Program-made: the position numbers and the translations under genes | DNA from: SZUA-186 sp041552135 | GTDB taxonomy: Bacteria; Pseudomonadota; Gammaproteobacteria; UBA9214 | Length of the DNA: 17,746 bases | Assembly: GCA_041552135.1 (NCBI GenBank) | Contig: JBFELL010000045.1 | Coordinates: forward strand, 1 to 17,746 | Direction: 5' to 3' | In this document: positions 15,327 to 17,746 of the stretch, in pieces | Layout: each line of letters opens with the position of its first letter | How positions within the stretch are numbered: position 1 is the first letter of the stretch | Notes under the pieces: model-generated | What the model saw: the letters and a program-made list of their open reading frames with translations, nothing else | What the model was told of the DNA's origin: nothing | The model's database searches: none

Positions 15327-16343
15327 ATGGGAATCACACTTGCCGTACTGGCCGAGCGCCTCGGTGCCGAACTGCGGGGGGATGCCGATGCCCGGATAAC
15401 CTCGGTGGCCTCACTCGAGCACGCCGCCGGGGGTTCGGTCAGCTTCCTGGCAAACACCAGATACCGCAAGCACCTCCACGGGACGCGCGCCACAGCCGTT
15501 ATTCTGCAGGCAGAATATGCCGACGAGGCCCCCGGGGCCGTGCTGGTCGTGTCAAACCCCTATGCCGCCTATGCCCGGGCGGCGAGCCTGCTGGGTCCAC
15601 GCCCGCCGACCCGTCAGGGTGTGCACCCGGCGACGGTTACCGGTACCCGGTGCCGGATTGACGACTCAGCCTGGATCGGCCCCGGCTGTGTGCTGGAGGA
15701 CGGCGTCGTCATCGGTGCCGGGACACGGCTTGCCGCCGGCTGCTTTGTCGGCAGGGACACTCGTATTGGTGCCGGCGGTGTCATCCATCCCCATGCGGTA
15801 ATCGGCCAGGACGTGACAATCGGCGACCGTGTCGTGATCCATCCCGGTGCCGTTATCGGCAGCGACGGTTTCGGACTGGCCCGGGATGAGGGGCAGTGGC
15901 TCAGGGTGCCGCAGCTGGGTGGCGTCTCGATCGGCAACGACGTCGAGATCGGTGCCAGCACCACGATCGACCGCGGTGCACTGGATAACACGGTGCTGGA
16001 GGACGGCGTCAAGCTCGATAACCAGATCCAGGTTGCGCACAATGTCCACATCGGCGAGCACACGGTCATCGCCGGCTGCGTCGGGATCTCCGGCAGCGCC
16101 AGGATCGGCTCGCGCTGCATGATTGGCGGCGGCGCCGGCATCGTCGGTCACCTCGAGATTGCCGATGATGTCACTGTCACCGGTATGACCATGGTGACGC
16201 AATCGATCACCCGTCCGGGTGTATACTCCTCTGGCCTGCCGGCACAGGAGAATATGGCCTGGAACAGGAATACGGTGCGGCTGAGGCAGCTGGATGAGCT
16301 GGCAAGGCGCCTGCAGGCGCTGGAAAAAAAGTTACAGGACTGA
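15327..16343 (+). CDS. lpxD: UDP-3-O-(3-hydroxyacyl)glucosamine N-acyltransferase LpxD
   Basis: LpxD adds the second 3-hydroxyacyl chain, from acyl-ACP, to the 2-amino group of UDP-3-O-acyl-glucosamine in lipid A synthesis. The chosen ATG gives 338 residues (341 in E. coli) starting MGITLAVLAERLGAELRGD, matching the family; the GTG at 15303 would add eight unconserved residues. The N-terminal uridine-binding domain covers about 1-98 (VSFLANTRYRKHL, VVSNPYAAYARAA). A left-handed beta helix of hexapeptide repeats follows to about 310. Catalytic His238 lies in IQVAHNVHIG. The end is a helix, RQLDELARRLQALEKKLQD. GAGG (15310-15313) is 13 bases upstream of the start, a little far. An A-AAA-AAG heptamer occurs in frame at 16325-16331, four codons before the stop. 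Confidence 0.96.
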   Translation: MGITLAVLAERLGAELRGDADARITSVASLEHAAGGSVSFLANTRYRKHLHGTRATAVILQAEYADEAPGAVLVVSNPYAAYARAASLLGPRPPTRQGVHPATVTGTRCRIDDSAWIGPGCVLEDGVVIGAGTRLAAGCFVGRDTRIGAGGVIHPHAVIGQDVTIGDRVVIHPGAVIGSDGFGLARDEGQWLRVPQLGGVSIGNDVEIGASTTIDRGALDNTVLEDGVKLDNQIQVAHNVHIGEHTVIAGCVGISGSARIGSRCMIGGGAGIVGHLEIADDVTVTGMTMVTQSITRPGVYSSGLPAQENMAWNRNTVRLRQLDELARRLQALEKKLQD

Positions 16344-16350
16344 TGAGGAC

Positions 16351-16376
16351 TGCCGCCGGTTGCCGGCAAGCGGCAA
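16351..16376 (+). other. Stem-loop between lpxD and fabZ
   Basis: TTGCCG (16360-16365) pairs with CGGCAA (16371-16376) around a GCAAG loop. An alternative fold uses TGCCG (16351-16355) with CGGCA (16371-16375) and an inner CCGG/CCGG stem. No T run follows. This 69-base gap is the widest spacer between uppS and lpxA. The hairpin may protect or process the message, or have no role. Confidence 0.3.
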
Positions 16377-16412
16377 TCCGTGCCAATCACACAACCGAGC
16401 ACAAGCCGAGTT

Positions 16413-16853
16413 ATGGATATCAACCAGATACTGAATCACCTGCCCCACCGCTATCCATTCCTGCTGATAGACAGGGTGACCGAGTTCAACAAGGGCGAGT
16501 CACTCACGGGCATCAAGAACGTCACCTTCAACGAGCCGTTCTTCCAGGGCCATTTTCCGCAGCGTCCCGTGATGCCGGGCGTACTGATCCTGGAGGCCAT
16601 GGCCCAGGCCACCGGGCTGCTGGCCTTCCGGACACTGGAGCAGACCGCCGAGCGTGCAACGCTCTATTTCCTGGTTGGTATGGACAAGGTGCGCTTCAAG
16701 CGGCCGGTTGAACCGGGAGACCAGCTGGTGCTGCGGGCACGCCTGCTGCGCACGCGGCGGGGCATCTGGGTGTTCGATTGCGATGCCAGTGTCGATGGCA
16801 AGGTCGTTGCCTCTGCCGAGATCATGTGCACCGAGCGGGATATCAACACTTGA
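16413..16853 (+). CDS. fabZ: 3-hydroxyacyl-ACP dehydratase FabZ
   Basis: FabZ is a hot-dog-fold dehydratase of type II fatty acid synthesis. It removes water from 3-hydroxyacyl-ACP and so competes with LpxA and LpxD for the same substrate. The 146-residue protein starts MDINQILNHLPHRYPFLLID and carries the active site NEPFFQGHFPQRPVMPGVLI (40-59) with His47 and then Glu61 (LEAMAQATG). VRFKRPVEPGDQLVL closes the fold. The frame extends upstream to a GTG at 16380, but the family N-terminus fits the ATG at 16413. The ribosome site there is poor, only CGAG two bases upstream. The stop overlaps the lpxA TTG start. Confidence 0.96.
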   Translation: MDINQILNHLPHRYPFLLIDRVTEFNKGESLTGIKNVTFNEPFFQGHFPQRPVMPGVLILEAMAQATGLLAFRTLEQTAERATLYFLVGMDKVRFKRPVEPGDQLVLRARLLRTRRGIWVFDCDASVDGKVVASAEIMCTERDINT

Positions 16854-17620
16854 TCGATCCACGGGCAGTCGTTGATGCTGCTGCCGAGATCACTGACGGG
16901 GTCTGCATCGGCCCCTTTGCCGTCATTGGTCCGCAGGTCGTCATCGGCAGCGGCACCTGGATTGGCCCTCATGCCGTTATCAAGGGGCCAACCCGCATCG
17001 GGGCCGGCAACAGGATCTACCAGTTTGCGTCGATCGGCGAGGATGCGCAGGACAGGAAGTACCGCGGCGAGCCAAGCCGGCTGGAAATCGGCGACGGCAA
17101 TGTCATTCGCGAATATGCCAGCATCAACCGCGGTACCGGCCACGGGGGCGGGGTGACCCGTCTGGGCGACCGGAACTGGGTCATGGCGTCCTGCCATATT
17201 GCACACGATTGCCAGGTCGGCAATGACACCACCTTCGCCAATGGCGCCTCGCTGGCAGGACATGTAACGGTCGAGGATCACGTCACGCTTGGCGGCTATA
17301 CGCTGGTGCACCAGTTCTGCGTTATCGGGGCCTATGCCTTCACGGCATTCGGCAGCGTGATCAGCAAGGATGTGCCGCCGTTTATGACTGTCGCGGGAAA
17401 TCCGGCGCGCGCCCGCGGGCTCAACAAGGAGGGCCTGAAGCGCAATGCCTTTCCGGAGGCTGCGTTGCAGACACTGCAACAGGCCTACCGCACACTCTAC
17501 CGGTCGGGGGCTTCCCCGGACCAGCAGATCGAGCAGCTGAGACAGCAGGCCGGCCAGGATACGCATGTGGGCCTGCTGGTCAGGTTCCTGGAGCAGCACC
17601 GGCGTGGCATCATTCACTAG
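16850..17620 (+). CDS. lpxA: UDP-N-acetylglucosamine O-acyltransferase LpxA
   Basis: LpxA transfers a 3-hydroxyacyl chain from ACP to the 3-OH of UDP-GlcNAc, the first step of lipid A synthesis. I choose the TTG at 16850, in a TTGA overlap with the fabZ stop, because it yields (M)IDPRAVVDAAAEI, which aligns with the E. coli start (MIDKSAFV). GAGCGGGA (16833-16840) lies 9 bases upstream. The 256 residues (262 in E. coli) form hexapeptide repeats, with IYQFASIGE (56-64) and catalytic His119 in HIAHDC. The C-terminal helical part contains LNKEGLKRNAF and ends RRGIIH. Phe167 occupies the position of the E. coli Gly173 hydrocarbon ruler (GAYAFTAFGSV), predicting a shorter acyl chain than C14. It follows fabZ directly, as in most gammaproteobacteria. 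Confidence 0.96.
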   Translation: MIDPRAVVDAAAEITDGVCIGPFAVIGPQVVIGSGTWIGPHAVIKGPTRIGAGNRIYQFASIGEDAQDRKYRGEPSRLEIGDGNVIREYASINRGTGHGGGVTRLGDRNWVMASCHIAHDCQVGNDTTFANGASLAGHVTVEDHVTLGGYTLVHQFCVIGAYAFTAFGSVISKDVPPFMTVAGNPARARGLNKEGLKRNAFPEAALQTLQQAYRTLYRSGASPDQQIEQLRQQAGQDTHVGLLVRFLEQHRRGIIH

Positions 17621-17746
17621 CCCGCATTTCTTACAGGACGGCTGTGGAATACCGTAATTCAATGACTGGATCCAGATCATGCCGAGTTACCCGGGAACGG
17701 CGTGCCCGGCGACTGTGCCTCCTCCGGACCTGGCGCGTCCCCGTGC
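17621..17746 (+). other. Sequence after lpxA with no supported gene
   Basis: The 126 bases after the lpxA stop contain no recognisable start of lpxB, the usual next gene. Two short frames stay open to the window end, from the ATGs at 17662 and 17679. Neither has a ribosome binding site or a recognisable family N-terminus. A 10-base palindrome, CTGGATCCAG, is at 17666-17675. No intrinsic terminator is visible. Confidence 0.4.

Noticed and set aside
16307..16320. 14-base perfect palindrome GCGCCTGCAGGCGC followed by an A run
   Set aside because: It lies in the lpxD C-terminal helix coding sequence and is explained by Arg-Leu-Gln-Ala codons. For a terminator the tract would need to be T on the same strand; it is not.
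1..17746. Search for a CRISPR array, tRNA or rRNA gene, insertion sequence, phage or defence genes
   Set aside because: I saw no regularly spaced repeats, tRNA-like cloverleaf, transposase or accessory genes. The region is a conserved core-genome block with uniform codon use.

Overview
The window is a core housekeeping block from a GC-rich proteobacterium, almost certainly a gammaproteobacterium outside the Enterobacterales. The gene order supports this: map-glnD lies divergent to rpsB-tsf, followed by pyrH-frr-uppS-cdsA-dxr-rseP-bamA-skp-lpxD-fabZ-lpxA. The uppS-cdsA-dxr order is the one I associate with pseudomonads and Chromatiales-like lineages, whereas E. coli has dxr before uppS. I cannot name the genus.

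Layout. (1) Positions 1-1005, plus strand: the C-terminal two thirds of an EamA/DMT-type membrane transporter, coupled through an ATGA overlap to a small VOC-fold (glyoxalase-like) protein. (2) Positions 999-4474, minus strand: map then glnD, converging on the VOC gene with a 7-base overlap of 3' ends. (3) Positions 4475-4722: a divergent control region with two overlapping sigma70-like promoters and a structured rpsB leader. (4) Positions 4723-6849: rpsB (S2 with a long Ala/Pro/Lys/Glu tail) and tsf, closed by a strong intrinsic terminator. (5) Positions 6905-17620: a long co-directional run, with genes overlapping or only a few to about 70 bases apart. Its first gene, pyrH, is broken in this sequence by one missing G in a G run. 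(6) The last 126 bases hold no gene I can support.

The genes form functional groups. Ribosomal protein S2, EF-Ts, ribosome recycling factor and methionine aminopeptidase serve translation. UMP kinase makes UDP for nucleic acids and for UDP-GlcNAc. Dxr feeds the isoprenoid pathway and UppS makes the undecaprenyl carrier lipid. CdsA supplies CDP-diacylglycerol. RseP, BamA and Skp handle envelope stress and outer-membrane protein assembly. LpxD, FabZ and LpxA act in lipid A and fatty acid synthesis. GlnD is the nitrogen-status sensor.

I found no previously undescribed system; nearly every base is accounted for by conserved essential genes. The points worth a second look are the pyrH frameshift, the S2 tail with 21-bp tandem repeats, the overlapping map/rpsB promoters and palindromic leader, a Phe at the acyl-chain ruler position of LpxA, a run of translationally coupled overlaps using GTG and TTG starts, and a slippery heptamer at the end of lpxD.
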